Origin: Botrytis cinerea B05.10
Taxonomy: Eukaryota > Ascomycota > Leotiomycetes > Helotiales > Sclerotiniaceae
Reading direction: 5' to 3'
DNA: 64,000 nucleotides
NCBI RefSeq assembly: GCF_000143535.2
Contig: NC_037323.1
Location: forward strand, 1,984,001-2,048,000
Made by a program: the position numbers and the translations under genes. The notes below the pieces were generated by a model, which did no database searches, had not been told where the DNA came from, and saw nothing but the letters and a program-made list of their open reading frames with translations. The first letter of the stretch is position 1. Each line of letters opens with the position of its first letter. This document shows, in pieces, positions 1 to 10,902 of this stretch.

Positions 1-2
1 AA

Positions 3-209
3 AATCGACATATCAAAAACCTCCCATCAGAGGTTGTATCTCGCATCCTCAAGGATTCTCAAGATCTAGATCTTGACCAAAAAGGTATCAAAAATAAACG
101 AATAAACATCTGCAACTTTCCTGAGTGCAAACTCTATTTCCTGGGCCCTAAAACGCTCGCACATCAACTTTGGAAGCATTCACTAGAATCTTCCCCTCAG
201 ACTTCGTAG
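3..209 (+). CDS. 3' end of a possible F-box / C2H2-like gene (5' cut by window edge)
   Basis: An open frame enters from the left edge and ends at TAG 207-209. Its first residues, IKNLPSEVVSRIL, resemble the start of an F-box (LPxEVxxxIL). About 30 residues later a C-x4-C-x12-H-x5-H spacing (CNFPEC ... HQLWKH) looks like a C2H2-type zinc knuckle. F-box proteins normally recruit substrates to SCF ubiquitin ligases, but an F-box this close to a C-terminus would be unusual. A possible splice donor (GTATCA after CAAAAAG, near 90) means that the downstream part could instead be intron. The stop lies inside the convergent minus-strand gene's 3' end. The assignment rests on short motifs only. Confidence 0.35.
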   Translation, partial: NRHIKNLPSEVVSRILKDSQDLDLDQKGIKNKRINICNFPECKLYFLGPKTLAHQLWKHSLESSPQTS

Positions 210-1114
210 AGAGCTTTCTGTGTGTTTGCTACCCTTTCGTCTTCACCTTTTAATCCCGTATGTCTCAACTGTTGCATTTCTGGAACAGAGCCAGGTAACT
301 CTGCAACCCCTTCAGGAATCGCTAGTTCTTGCAAAGTACTATGAACTCTTGGAACCCTCGGAACCCTATGAATTCCATCAGATCTATTCTCATGTCCCTC
401 CGGCCCAACAATATTTTCACGACCCATCTCAGCCATTAGACCGCCCAAAGAACCTAATTGAGGGGGAATATATTCGGTAAGTGGAGGCATCTTTCTTCCT
501 CTTCGCCGACGATACAGTCGCAGAAAGTACCAACCAAACCCGTAGCTACATGCTAGGAACAATCCCACAAAAAAACAACTCAAGATTATAGTGGTAGTAT
601 GAAGACTTTGAGAGATTTCTTTGTTTTCCTGGTCTATAAAAGTTTGTTCCGCGGGTGAGATTGTGATAACAGCTGTATAAGCACCTGGAGTCAAGCTAGC
701 AGCAAGACTTTCTCGACTAATGGAAGATTTCAATATACTCTTCATTATTGGGTCGGTCGCGGTTGCGGCAATTGCGTTCCAACTAGAGATCTTACTAAGA
801 GCAATCGCAGTTATTCCAGTAGGCGGTACGGTGGGTTGTGTGACGGGAGTCAAGGTCTTAGTGGTAGATGGTACGATAAGAGTTATCGTTGGTACAATAA
901 CCAGTGTTGAAGAGGGAACGATAATTGTTGAGATGTGTGTGGTTGTGATGAGTCTTCTTAATGGTTTGATTTTGCACAGAGATGCATCAAATATATCTGT
1001 TGAGATCTCTGATACAAATGTATAACCAGAGCTCACATCCTGAATGCCAGAGGATTTTTCACGGCCAGGGCCCGTACCAGCAAAAGCTTTTTGGAATAAA
1101 TAAAGAATCGCCAT
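197..1114 (-). CDS. Ser/Thr-rich single-pass membrane protein
   Basis: A 305-residue frame begins at a true ATG (1112-1114). The N-terminal half is rich in Thr, Ser, Pro and Val, as in O-glycosylated ectodomains of fungal wall-stress or Mid2-like proteins. A hydrophobic segment around residues 175-198 (ILSCFFVGLFLACSYGFGWY) is followed directly by a basic stop-transfer stretch (LRRLYRRRRGRK type) and a polar cytoplasmic tail with VPRVPRV repeats. No clear signal peptide is visible at this ATG. A TTACAG sequence ends just before it, which would be a good splice acceptor, so an upstream exon may carry the signal. It is the first of three similar minus-strand genes in a row. No enzyme function can be named. 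Confidence 0.55.
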   Translation of the reverse strand: MAILYLFQKAFAGTGPGREKSSGIQDVSSGYTFVSEISTDIFDASLCKIKPLRRLITTTHISTIIVPSSTLVIVPTITLIVPSTTKTLTPVTQPTVPPTGITAIALSKISSWNAIAATATDPIMKSILKSSISRESLAASLTPGAYTAVITISPAEQTFIDQENKEISQSLHTTTIILSCFFVGLFLACSYGFGWYFLRLYRRRRGRKMPPLTEYIPPQLGSLGGLMAEMGRENIVGPEGHENRSDGIHRVPRVPRVHSTLQELAIPEGVAELPGSVPEMQQLRHTGLKGEDERVANTQKALYEV

Positions 1115-2322
1115 CTGTAACCATTAGTTCAGCTCAACAAATACCTCCCAAGATAACTCGCAGAACTGACCTTTTGAGAAGTTTGAAGATGGATATAGAG
1201 AGAATTGAGAGCTAGAAACCAATGTTCTTGTACCGGAAACCCCAGTTCCGTCTAGTGAAAATTCTGATGCAAATAATTCACTTATTCATTGAATATTCAG
1301 CTCAGCCACGAAGTATCAATAGTTATCCGATGTTGGATGATCTAACACTTGGTTTCCAAGATGAACGGGAACAAACTTTTAATCCCACCGCCCTATCCGA
1401 ACGACACTTGTGTAGAAAGTGCTGCTCTATACAAGAAAACAGGTTGAAAATGAAGGAAGATTTTTGATTAAGAAGTGCAGAGCGTGTCATTCTAAGACCT
1501 GTGCAATGAAGTTGACTATTTCAATAGTTCTAGTTATCTAGCACACCCAATGTTCTTAGTCCGCTTTCTATACGATCCACCGACTCAGAAAGTAGTGAAT
1601 TTAACCCTTTGGTATGTTCAAAATATTGCCCAAAATAGGTCTGCAGTATCGATTGCAGAGAAAGACCGTGGCGCTGGCGCGAAACTTACTCCTAAACATT
1701 ATATATATCTTACTTGGAAGACCTGTTCACGTTTTTTTGTTCTCAGATGGGAACTAGTGCTGGAACTACTGAAGTTGATCTCTAAATATGCTCTAAATCC
1801 TCCTCAAAAATCCTATCGAAAAGATAAGTAGTGAATCAGTATCTCCTTATCAGTTCCGAACCTATTGCACAGTTCAAATCGAGCAACCAATTTCTTAGGA
1901 ATCTTGTCCTGTCACTCCGTCCATTTAAAGTCTGTCAATAGCTTGACGTAATACATCAATGCTTGTAATGTGCGTGTTAACATTTCATCGCAACTGGTAT
2001 TGTATGGGGTCAGTGAATACACTTGGAAGGGAAGTCTACAAGTCTTAGACCTGGCTGTACATCAAAAGAAAATATAAACTCTGAATTATCGAGCAAGCCT
2101 GCCCAGAACCTGAAATAGCCCCTATCTTCTGCACCGCAACTTATGCACGTAGATACCAGTTCATCTCATGTCTACCATTTCTCATCTACTACTTCCCGTT
2201 AACTTTCGATTTGGTTCCTCATCGTATAACTCTGGAAACAAAAACTTGTTATCTCTTCTAGTTGGTGGTGATGAGTATCATTACCGAGATCAAAGCGAAG
2301 TCAAATTTCGGCGTTGAAGATT
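1115..2322. other. Intergenic region, no gene recognised
   Basis: AT-rich spacer between two minus-strand membrane-protein genes. Short open frames here show no recognisable domain. The segment next to 1114 may hold a 5' exon of the downstream gene, but no signal peptide could be identified with confidence. Confidence 0.4.
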
Positions 2323-3024
2323 TTACAACCAGTAGCTTTTATTGATAGGATGGAAATAAGATGAAAGCTGAACTGGTCCCTGATGCCTTCCGCTACCTCC
2401 TTGTTCGAGTTCAGAAAGACTGTTCCACTCAACCTCCGGCCGAGGATACCCGAATTTCCTTTTCCCTGCCATTTCATGCACAGGATCCTTTCCTTCATCT
2501 TTCTCGGGAATTATTGGATGGCCACTTGTAATTTCAGTTGAGTTTTGGTGCCTCAATCGGTATCCACGGAGAAAGTAGAATCCTGCGAGAAGTTCGCACA
2601 CAAATATAAACCTCCCCAAAGCACCTGCGACAATTGCTATTGTATTTTGATGAGGCTTTTTGGTGGATAATTGAGTTGGTGGTGGGATGGAAACTGTGTC
2701 TTGAACCAATGACTGAGAAGTAGACGTTCCGTTAGAGTTTTGAGTCAATGATGTTTCAGGTACTGTTTCTTGCGCAAATGAATGAGAGGTAAGTGTCGCC
2801 AAGGAAGGTGACTCGATTGGCGATGAAATGAATACTGACATTACTGTCTTTCTGACAGTTATGTAGAGATGGATTGATGATGCGCTTGCAGTGCTCATGT
2901 ATGGAATAGAGCCCGAGGCTATCGTGGTGCTAACTGACGTCACAGTAATGTAAGATGGCTTATGCAAAGCTGCAGTCGCCATTTTATGGACTATACTGGT
3001 GCCCAAAGAGATTTTTTCCAGCAT
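2323..3024 (-). CDS. Ser/Thr-rich single-pass membrane protein, related in plan to its neighbours
   Basis: A 233-residue frame starts at ATG 3022-3024. Residues 1-125 form a Thr/Ser-rich region with several SITTS-like stretches. One membrane span follows at about 133-155 (IAIVAGALGRFIFVCELLAGFY), then basic residues (RGYRLRH) and a cytoplasmic tail with a V-H-E-M-A-G-K motif, comparable to V-H-E-L-M-E-K in the next gene upstream. This layout matches fungal Mid2-like or receptor-like surface proteins of unknown role. The start is uncertain: no clear signal peptide begins at this ATG, so an upstream exon is possible. A 65-residue frame overlapping the 3' end in another phase is a shadow. Confidence 0.5.
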   Translation of the reverse strand: MLEKISLGTSIVHKMATAALHKPSYITVTSVSTTIASGSIPYMSTASASSIHLYITVRKTVMSVFISSPIESPSLATLTSHSFAQETVPETSLTQNSNGTSTSQSLVQDTVSIPPPTQLSTKKPHQNTIAIVAGALGRFIFVCELLAGFYFLRGYRLRHQNSTEITSGHPIIPEKDEGKDPVHEMAGKRKFGYPRPEVEWNSLSELEQGGSGRHQGPVQLSSYFHPINKSYWL

Positions 3025-3319
3025 GGTATGTTTCTGTTCGATGAAAAGTAATATGGAGATGTGAGCTATAGATATTGTAAAACGACTGCCCTCAAGCTAT
3101 TGACGTATGCCAGAAGAAATAATCAAGACGAAAGGGCTATAGAGTGGAATTGAAATATTCAACTTTCGATCTGCGAATCTCAATTTATGATGTGCTAGTG
3201 ATGGTATGATGAGTGCAAACCTCGAGGCAAAAATTGCACAAAATACGAGGATGGCCTCTATCTACATGGGTAATAGCACAATTCCTTCTTCTCTTCCTCT
3301 CATATTTCAAGCAGAGTTC

Positions 3320-4363
3320 TTACGCCTCGATCTCAAACCTTTCTCTATTGAGCCTAGGACTCTCCACCTCAACCGGTCCATTGTCCATTCTTGGACTTTC
3401 CATCTCTGCTCTTAGCATTTGTCCCCCGATCTCAGGTGTATTAGCGCTCTTCTCCATTAACTCGTGGACATGATCACTTGGATCTCTAACATCAAAACGC
3501 GGTTCAGTCTTTGATAGTATATCGTGATTTTTTCTATGTCTACCTACTAGCCAAATTGCAAGGGCTATTAGGGTAATAAAGACAACGCCTCCGATAGTAC
3601 CGCCTATTGTTGCACCGGTATTGACGCGAGAAGAACCAGCTTGATTTGAAGATACGATTATTGTTTCTTGGGGTATAGTTGACGTTGAACTGGGGCTAGA
3701 GCTGAAGCCTGATGCGGAGATAGCGAATGGAGGAGAAGAATTTGAAGTTGATGGTAGATTAGAAGATGTAGAAGTTGCAATGAATCCTGATTTTAATGAT
3801 GAAGTAACCAATATATCAGAGAATGAGGTCGTACTAGCTAACACGCTCATTGGAGAGTCTAGTGCTGATGCGAAAATAAGTACTGGTGCTGTTTGGGAGG
3901 TAGTGTTGCAGGTATATGAAGTCTGCGTGCCAAGACTGGGGCTTGATTGATCAGACAGCAAGTAGCTCTGGCAGTAGTCCGCATAACTGTACAACTATCA
4001 GTCCACTTGATTCTTTTGACATTTTGAAATGACATACCAAGATAACGTTACTGTGATAGCATTGATATTAGGGTTGACATTGGGGGTACAGCCATCAGTA
4101 CATCCAGTGTCGTCTACACAAGCACCGTAAAGCGAACAAACTGGAACGTTGCTACTGTAGATACAGGAGCCCCAAATTCCAAGAGTATATGCAGTTGTGC
4201 AGGTTGAGTCTGTTCCCATATATAAAGGAGATTGCGAGTCTCCATAGTAATATCCACAACTAACACGCCCCAGGCGACGATTGATATCCGGAGCCCGAGT
4301 CAATGGATGAGAAAGTGGAACGTTAAAGACATTTGAACTACCTAGGCTCGATATCTCGTCCAT
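3320..4363 (-). CDS. Cys-rich ectodomain plus transmembrane protein, two exons
   Basis: Exon 1 is 4363-4038 and exon 2 is 3986-3320. The 51-nt intron (donor GTATGT, acceptor GTACAG) joins the phases exactly and gives 330 residues. Exon 1 encodes a Cys-rich module (TCTTAYTLGIWGSCIY, then CSLYGACVDDTGCTDGC) of a type common in uncharacterised fungal surface proteins. A long Ser/Thr-rich stalk follows, then a membrane span with Gly-zipper character (GATIGGTIGGVVFITLIALA, about residues 245-270), a basic anchor (GRHRKNH) and a tail with the H-V-H-E-L-M-E-K motif. No signal peptide is visible at the ATG, so a further 5' exon is possible. It is third in a same-strand row of membrane proteins, which suggests an old local duplication. 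The function is unknown. Confidence 0.6.
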
Positions 4364-5988
4364 TGATTGATCCCGTGAAGCTCCGCTTTATGAGGTTGTG
4401 CAAAATGAAAACAGACAGTGTGGGGAATGAAACCCTTCTAGTAGGCCAGGAAATCTATCGACAAGTGTTTGACCTTTTTTCTTGATTCTGGAGCGGATAC
4501 TCTCAACTTTAGTGTGAAAAATAAGTATTTCAAAGGGAAGCTGAGAAGAAACGAGAGTGATCTTCTTGGGTTGATAATTTACAGTGGCATAGGTCGTTCC
4601 ACTCGTAGAAGATGCCGCAGTAGGTATTCGGCTAGACTGACAACCGATTTATCAATTATCACTGACAGTCACTGCGATCGGTGAGCTCTCAGTCTATGGC
4701 AGCGCCGGCAAATCAAGCATCAATCAAAAGACAATCAATGTTCCCATCAAGATCAAGATTGAGAATAACATGATGATATAAAATTTCGATGGTCATAGCT
4801 GAGGCCCAGCAATGTTTTTTGTAGGCCCAAGATATACCAATAGTTGGTCTTACTCGAAAAACCGGTGTGGCACAACATATTCAAGTAAGACATGCATCGA
4901 AATCAAAAATGAGTTCATCCTTGAAACCCAAGGGGTCTGTGATGGGCATCCAATTCAATGCGGATAGCAAATAGACTGGCTCCGAGTGAGCCCGATTGAA
5001 CAAAAGTCTTAAAAGAAGAGTCTGAAAATTCAATTGCACAAATTGACCCGAAGCCAGATAGGTTCCTGAATACTCAACAAGCCATGGCCTTGAGGTTGTT
5101 GAAATACCAACCTTTGCATTTGCTTTGTAAAACTAATAAGGAAATATTGTTGCCCACAACAATCGCAGTAAGAGAATATATCGGTATTTTGAGAAGAAAC
5201 TCGATTAATTGGAATGTGATGCCATAACCGATACACAAGCTTTATATCTTGTTGTCAGGCTAGCCATGAAATGAACAGTGTAATGTTGCACATAGCCGGT
5301 ATCGGACTAAGTGATCTGAGTATCAACCCAGTAGAACCCCAAGAATACTTGAATCAAATTAGTCCTTTGCTGAACAACATTGAGTTGAAATCCAAATTGG
5401 TCTTACAATGAGTCCGCAAAGCACCTAATGAAGCAACATGGCCCGAAGTCCAATGATTGGCGAGAAAATCTGCGAGAATTCAAAGCCATACATGAGTATC
5501 ACCATCCGGTCAAGATTCTGGGTACCGAACAAATTAACATGAGTGAAGAGATTTCTATATTCCCATAAACATATTCCCATAAATATGCTTCAATATTTTC
5601 GATGAGTAAATCCGACATTGTGATATTATGTACTGAATTCGATGGTCCCTTAAAAAATCACACATTCCGGCATTATTCTGGTGCAAGAATATTGATTTGC
5701 ACTCCATATTCTAGATTCAAAGCATCACCTGTTAGTTTTATTGTCCGATCTCGCTTAATTCTAGTTATCACACTGATCTCTACCAACTTTTCCGCTTGGA
5801 TCGCTGGATTCAGAAAAGTTGTGCCGGTAGGTTGGCTCCTTTGGAAGTGCTTGACTAGCTTCAAATTCATGATGCTGTGAGTTCAGAATTTATAACGACC
5901 CTAGACAGAACTTGAGATAGAAGAACTCATTCTAGCCAGGACTCAAAATCTGCTCATCAGGTGAACAAGTACTATAAGATTGATAATC
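4364..5988. other. Intergenic region, nothing recognised
   Basis: AT-rich DNA. The short frames on both strands (60-90 codons) lack any domain, and several begin with GTG or TTG. Nothing here was judged to be a gene. It contains near-repeats of TTCCCATAAA around 5560-5590. Confidence 0.4.
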
Positions 5989-8900
5989 CTAGAGGGACTG
6001 GTCATCCGTGTATTTTAACTCTGGTATCTCATCTTTGTGATGACTTGATTCCTGTTCCCCATCTGTATCTATATCTTCGGTCCACCAAGGCTGAGAGGAA
6101 ACACTCTCAAACAGACTTAGCTGATCGGCTCGTTTCTCTCTCTTCTGATCATTCTCTAATCTCAACATACACCACTCAAGCATCGAAATATTCGCATTGA
6201 CAACTGTTCTTTGCTCTTCTGAGGCTCTTGGCCCATTTTTTCGGAAGTTCTGCAGTAATAGCATTACATCTTTGTGTAAATGGGCTGACTGCATCGCAGT
6301 TGTTTTGATTCCGTCTAGCTTTTTGCACGCGGTATTTGCTCCGTGCTTCAATAGATATACCACGGAATAATACATACCATCATAGCATGCTACCATGAGG
6401 GGCATTCCTTGAGGACCACTGACAAGATTGATATCAGCTCCATGGTGGATCAAATGCTCCATACATTCGACCCTCGAAGTAGAGTTATTTCCGATGGCTG
6501 CTAGATATAGCGGCGCACCTTCTTTCCCAGCGTGATTCACTTACTTGTTGTTAACACCAGCTGGTATCCTTAATTCTCGGTTGAGCAGACTATAATTTTG
6601 GTGTTAGCTTTGTAGCATCAGGTCAAACGTGACTATAACCATAGTCAACAATATATGAAAAAAACACATACGCAGAGACTATTTTCAGCAGACCTTGGAA
6701 CGACGCCTGGTTCAGCGCAGTACCCAACTTCGGATGTTGAATAACATCTACTTCAGGCAAAATTTGGAGAATGAAATCTTTTTCGGCCAATTCTAAAGCT
6801 GTGAGTAATAAGACTGGTACTCCTGCGTGGTCTGCCATGTTCAAATCCATACCCAATTTCTTCAAAGCACGTACCATCTCAGGGTCAGATTTTTGGATAG
6901 CAAGTAATAGAAGATCCCCTCTGTTGTATCTATCTTGCTCCAAATTTGTGCAAAAGAAAAAACTATATCTCGCGTGCAATGCGAGACGGCCAGTTGGACT
7001 GGACTGTATTTATCACCGCTTAGAGAATTCACACTTGCCACAGCAAATATCAAAGTCACAGCTAAGTATAAATTTCTTTCAAACAATGCAAGATAAAGCG
7101 GCGTTTCTCCGTAGTTGCTACGAGCTTCAAGATTTGCACTACATTTGAGAAGCTCATCTATGACCCAGAAAGAGCCTTTGAAACAGTTCGCCGCTAAATG
7201 TAAGGCGATATCTAGAGGTTTTTGCGCAAATTTGAGACTGCAATTGCGTTTAACTCTGCGAAACCTATTGTACCGTGTGAAAAGGAATGGTGTCGAAAGA
7301 AATTCAGGGGGATTGATCACTGTCTGCTCGGCCTCGAGAAAATTTCCATTACAGCTTTGGACTGCCAGACGACAAAGAAGGATTCTAACACATCCTATAT
7401 AGCAGTTTATTGCTGCAGTATGCAATGCACGTAATATATGGGGAATGGATGGCTGACTTCTATCCAAGATCATCTGTACAAGTTTCGAGTTTCCAAAACT
7501 AGTCGCAAGGTCAAGAGATGTGGAACCTTCCATCGATTGGAAAGGGTTGAGACTTTTAACGACCACAATGCTTCGTCGTGGAGGCTCCGGTTCAACTTCT
7601 ATGCCATATTTTCAGGCGCAAGGTTCGGCGATAGTTCCTTCAACTGTTACACCAGCATCAACGAGAAAACTTGCAAGCTCCAGCAGCCCACCATGGAGAA
7701 CCGCTAAAAGAATTGTGCATCCGCAACCACGTGTGCTTTTCGAACTCCACCCAGTATTGGACAGTGCTTTGACATTTCCAATATAGTTACACAATATAGC
7801 TCTCTCTAACGCTATGTGGATGCGATTATCTGTGCCAATAAACTCTTCAATTTCTTCAACAGCTCTCTTGGGGGGGGGGGGCTAAATGGAAATCAGCAAG
7901 AAGAAAAGTCAATTTTTTGTCTCAATAATAGCTTTGGAGGCATATAGATAATTCTCGAATTAGAATATCTATTACAGATACTTAAAACCTGGTGATGGTG
8001 AATTCTCTACCTTTTTTTTACCACTTTACCATCTTTATATTTAAACCTTGCAGCCATATATGGAGTTCATCCACCCGCATCGGCAGAGTAGGGATTAGCG
8101 CCATGAGACATGAGCATTTTGATAACAGAAAAATTCTTCGCAGCTACAGCAACGTGTAATGGCGTTACTTTAATTGAACCGTAGCATTCATTGGAATCAG
8201 CTCCACATTGAAGTAGCAGCTCCACCGCGCTCTCCTCATCGCCAAATATATCAAAGACTAGTGGTGTCATACCAAAGCTAGCTCGTGCATTAACATTGAG
8301 ACGTTTTTGAACTATTCCAAATTCCAAAACTTCAATATGACCATTGGATGCTGCTAGATGTAATACGCTGAGACTCGAAACTCGCCTCGTCTTCCATTTC
8401 CCGGAATATGAATCTGGTTCATTGGGATCAGAAGTGATGCCTAGCACCCAGCCCTTCCCCCCGAGAAGGAAATCTCTTCGTCTTCAAGGGCCTCGGGAAG
8501 CCAGTCGCTCAAGCCTTTAGAATCAATTAATCTGCATATAGTTGCCGATTTAGCGAGTTCGAGTGGATGGTATGGTTGGTCAAGCTTTCCAAATCTGTAC
8601 ATCACATTTGAGAGATGAGCTCCACGTGATAGCAGTAGCTCCACAATACTCTTCTCACTTCCTACTGTAGCTGAAATAAAAGGCGTATATCCGAGCTTGT
8701 TTGTAGTTTCAGTGCTCCATCCTGCAGAAAGCAATTCCTCTATTGCAGTGGTCGGCCCATGGTAGCAGGCGGTATGTATCAACATGTCGCCTTGGTATAA
8801 AGTCCCAGGTTTTTGGCCAGAAATCATGGACCGAATCAGCTCTTAACTATCTGATGATTTTTTGCAGAGCAATCCAAGAGTAGAGTAATTCGCCCCATAG

Positions 8901-9486
8901 GTATTTCCATGAACTTTGACATCTATGCCCATATCAATAAGCTTCTGCTTGTCGCATCATATCCTCTGTTAAAACTTATATACAGAAGAGACCGGCCATC
9001 AGGTAGAACGCGACTGATGTCCTCTCTGGTGGCGGATTTTAACAACTCTAGAGCGAATCTTTCAATATGATGGGAGTCTCGTTTAACATCCAACGTGTTC
9101 AAAGTTAAATGCAATGCCGTCTGATTATCGCTATCAACAAGATTCAGCAATGCTGCACCAGAAAAATTTCCGGAACTTTGACGACTTTGTACTTCAAGCG
9201 GTAAGCTCGACTCGTCACTCAGAGTTGACACTGGAGGGGAAACTTCGTATAGCTGGGCGACCAGTGTCTCGCAACCACATGATTCAATATAATGTTCGGA
9301 TATTTGGGAACAAAGTAAGATTGGCGTGGATTCATAAAGAAGAACGAGGAGTGCTCCAAAGTGAGCGGTTAGATTGGAGGCCAAAACATTGTTTTTCTCT
9401 ATTGAAATTTCGAACCCCATATTCATCCACTTACGTTCAGTTTCACTCCCGCTGTAACTCTCTTGTATGGAACTCTCATGCAGCAC
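5989..9486 (-). pseudogene. Ankyrin-repeat protein gene, disrupted
   Basis: Ankyrin-repeat coding sequence (TPLHVAVAAKN, TPLVFDIFG, APLYLAAIG, TPLYLALFE and similar) continues for about 3.5 kb but is broken. In-frame stops read TAA 8843-8845, TGA 8067-8069 (where the ankyrin consensus before TPYMAA expects Trp), TGA 7612-7614 and TAA 6541-6543; reading frame and homology continue past each. Frame changes occur near 8940-8950, at a C6 tract at 8457-8462, and near 6955-6990. Two plausible introns remain: about 8023 to 7883, whose TTTAG acceptor abuts a 12-base homopolymer, and about 6675 to 6595 (donor GTATGT, acceptor TATAG). The longest frame at the 5' end starts with GTG, so the true start is missing or upstream. 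Intact ankyrin proteins mediate protein binding and are often fused to NACHT or HET domains in fungi; no such domain is seen here. Confidence 0.75.
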
Positions 9487-10275
9487 TTGATGTACAACAA
9501 GAATATCACCGCAATATTATATAATATGGTTTTTCATTTGATGGAAGTTTGATTCTTTCGGTTGAATCGCTTTGCATCCCCGATGAATTTGACTCTAATA
9601 ACAACGTTAGTGATTACTTTAAATTCCCACCCTCACAAACACAAACCAAACCAAACTCACAATCAAAAATCAATTATCTAATACTCTTAGAACAAGACTA
9701 ACGTAACGCTCGTCACATCGCTACTCCCTTTTTTTTAGTTCTTCTTTTGTAAATCTCTTAATCCTAAAATACTTACCGATATGCAGTTTTCAATCTACAA
9801 GAACTTCTCACCTTCCACAATCCGCTACCCCTCCTACACCTCACCCCCCCTTTCCTTTCTTTCCCAAGCCCCCTCTCCTAATTCCTCGCCTAACACCCGC
9901 ACAGACAGGGCCGCTTGCTGCAAATCACAAAATCAACATGAAAGTTAAGGAAATTGATATCTTTTGCTTTGATGCTCATCTATTAGTTAACAGATGATCA
10001 GCTAATCTCTCTCTTATCTCTCACTTCCTAGGTTCTAGACCCTTCTCTCTCTCATCTCTCACTCTTTAACCTCCTTCTCTCTTCCTCCCCTCGTAAGCGA
10101 GAGTGCCTTAACCCCCTCAATTCCCCTCCAATCATACCAAAATCCCAATCCAATAGATTCTCAATTCACTCTATACTTAATCTATACCCCCATCTTCAAT
10201 CTCCCCTTTTTACTCAAAATCTCCCCAGAATCTCCCTCAAACTTCCTTGAGCTTCTTACTAACTCATATATTTAT

Positions 10276-10336
10276 TACTATCAAATCACTATCAAATCAC
10301 TATCAAATCATTATCAAATCATTATCAAATCACCAT
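10276..10336. repeat. 11-bp tandem repeat (TATCAAATCAC type)
   Basis: Five to six head-to-tail copies of TATCAAATCAY with single-base variants (ACTATCAAATC and ATTATCAAATC). Confidence 0.8.
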
Positions 10337-10446
10337 CACCCTAGCAAGCAAGTACACAAACACACAAATACACATAACTAATCATAAAATTCTACTTTCT
10401 ACTCTCTACTTCCTCCTTCCAACTACACCTAAGCCTATATAGATCA

Positions 10447-10500
10447 TTTCCATTTCCATTTCCATTTCCATTTCCATTTCCATTTCCATTTCCATTTCCC
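10447..10500. repeat. 6-bp tandem repeat (CATTTC)n
   Basis: About nine uninterrupted copies of CATTTC. This is a hexanucleotide microsatellite in the gene-free spacer. Confidence 0.9.
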
Positions 10501-10902
10501 TCTCTCCCTCTACCCCCACCTCTCCACATTCATCATACCACAAAAGAAAATCGGCTAGATATATATATATATATATATGTATATGTAGAGATAGATATAC
10601 TCTACAAAACTATACAACCAAATACTCCTCTTCCACTTCTCCACCCGTCTACCACCCCATCTACCCCATCTACCCCTCAAACATCAAAACCCCCAAAAGA
10701 AAGGTATATACAAATATAAAAACCCACTCACTCCGCAAAAAGAGTATCCATTGCAATGATAATCACAACCCCAATCCCAAACGCCTTTCCATTCCATGAC
10801 ATGCTATGCACAATGCACGCTTCTTTCCACTTCAAAACTCCAGAAATGCTCATTCGTAAATATCACTCCCCCAACATTCCCCTTCTCCACACTCACATCT
10901 AC

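Larger units (their letters stand above)
9487..10902. other. Intergenic region with pyrimidine-rich and simple-repeat DNA
   Basis: Gene-free spacer, strongly C/T- and A-rich on the plus strand. It contains minisatellite-like blocks (listed separately) and short microsatellites such as TA repeats near 10559-10578. The part next to 10902 should include the 3' untranslated region of the SGNH-like gene. Frames here are compositional artefacts. Confidence 0.5.

Noticed and set aside
6500..6545. Explaining the TAA at 6541 as a short intron, because GTAAGT overlaps it
   Set aside because: The nearest acceptors would give a 44-nt intron or remove the conserved ankyrin motif APLYLAA, so an in-frame stop is more likely.
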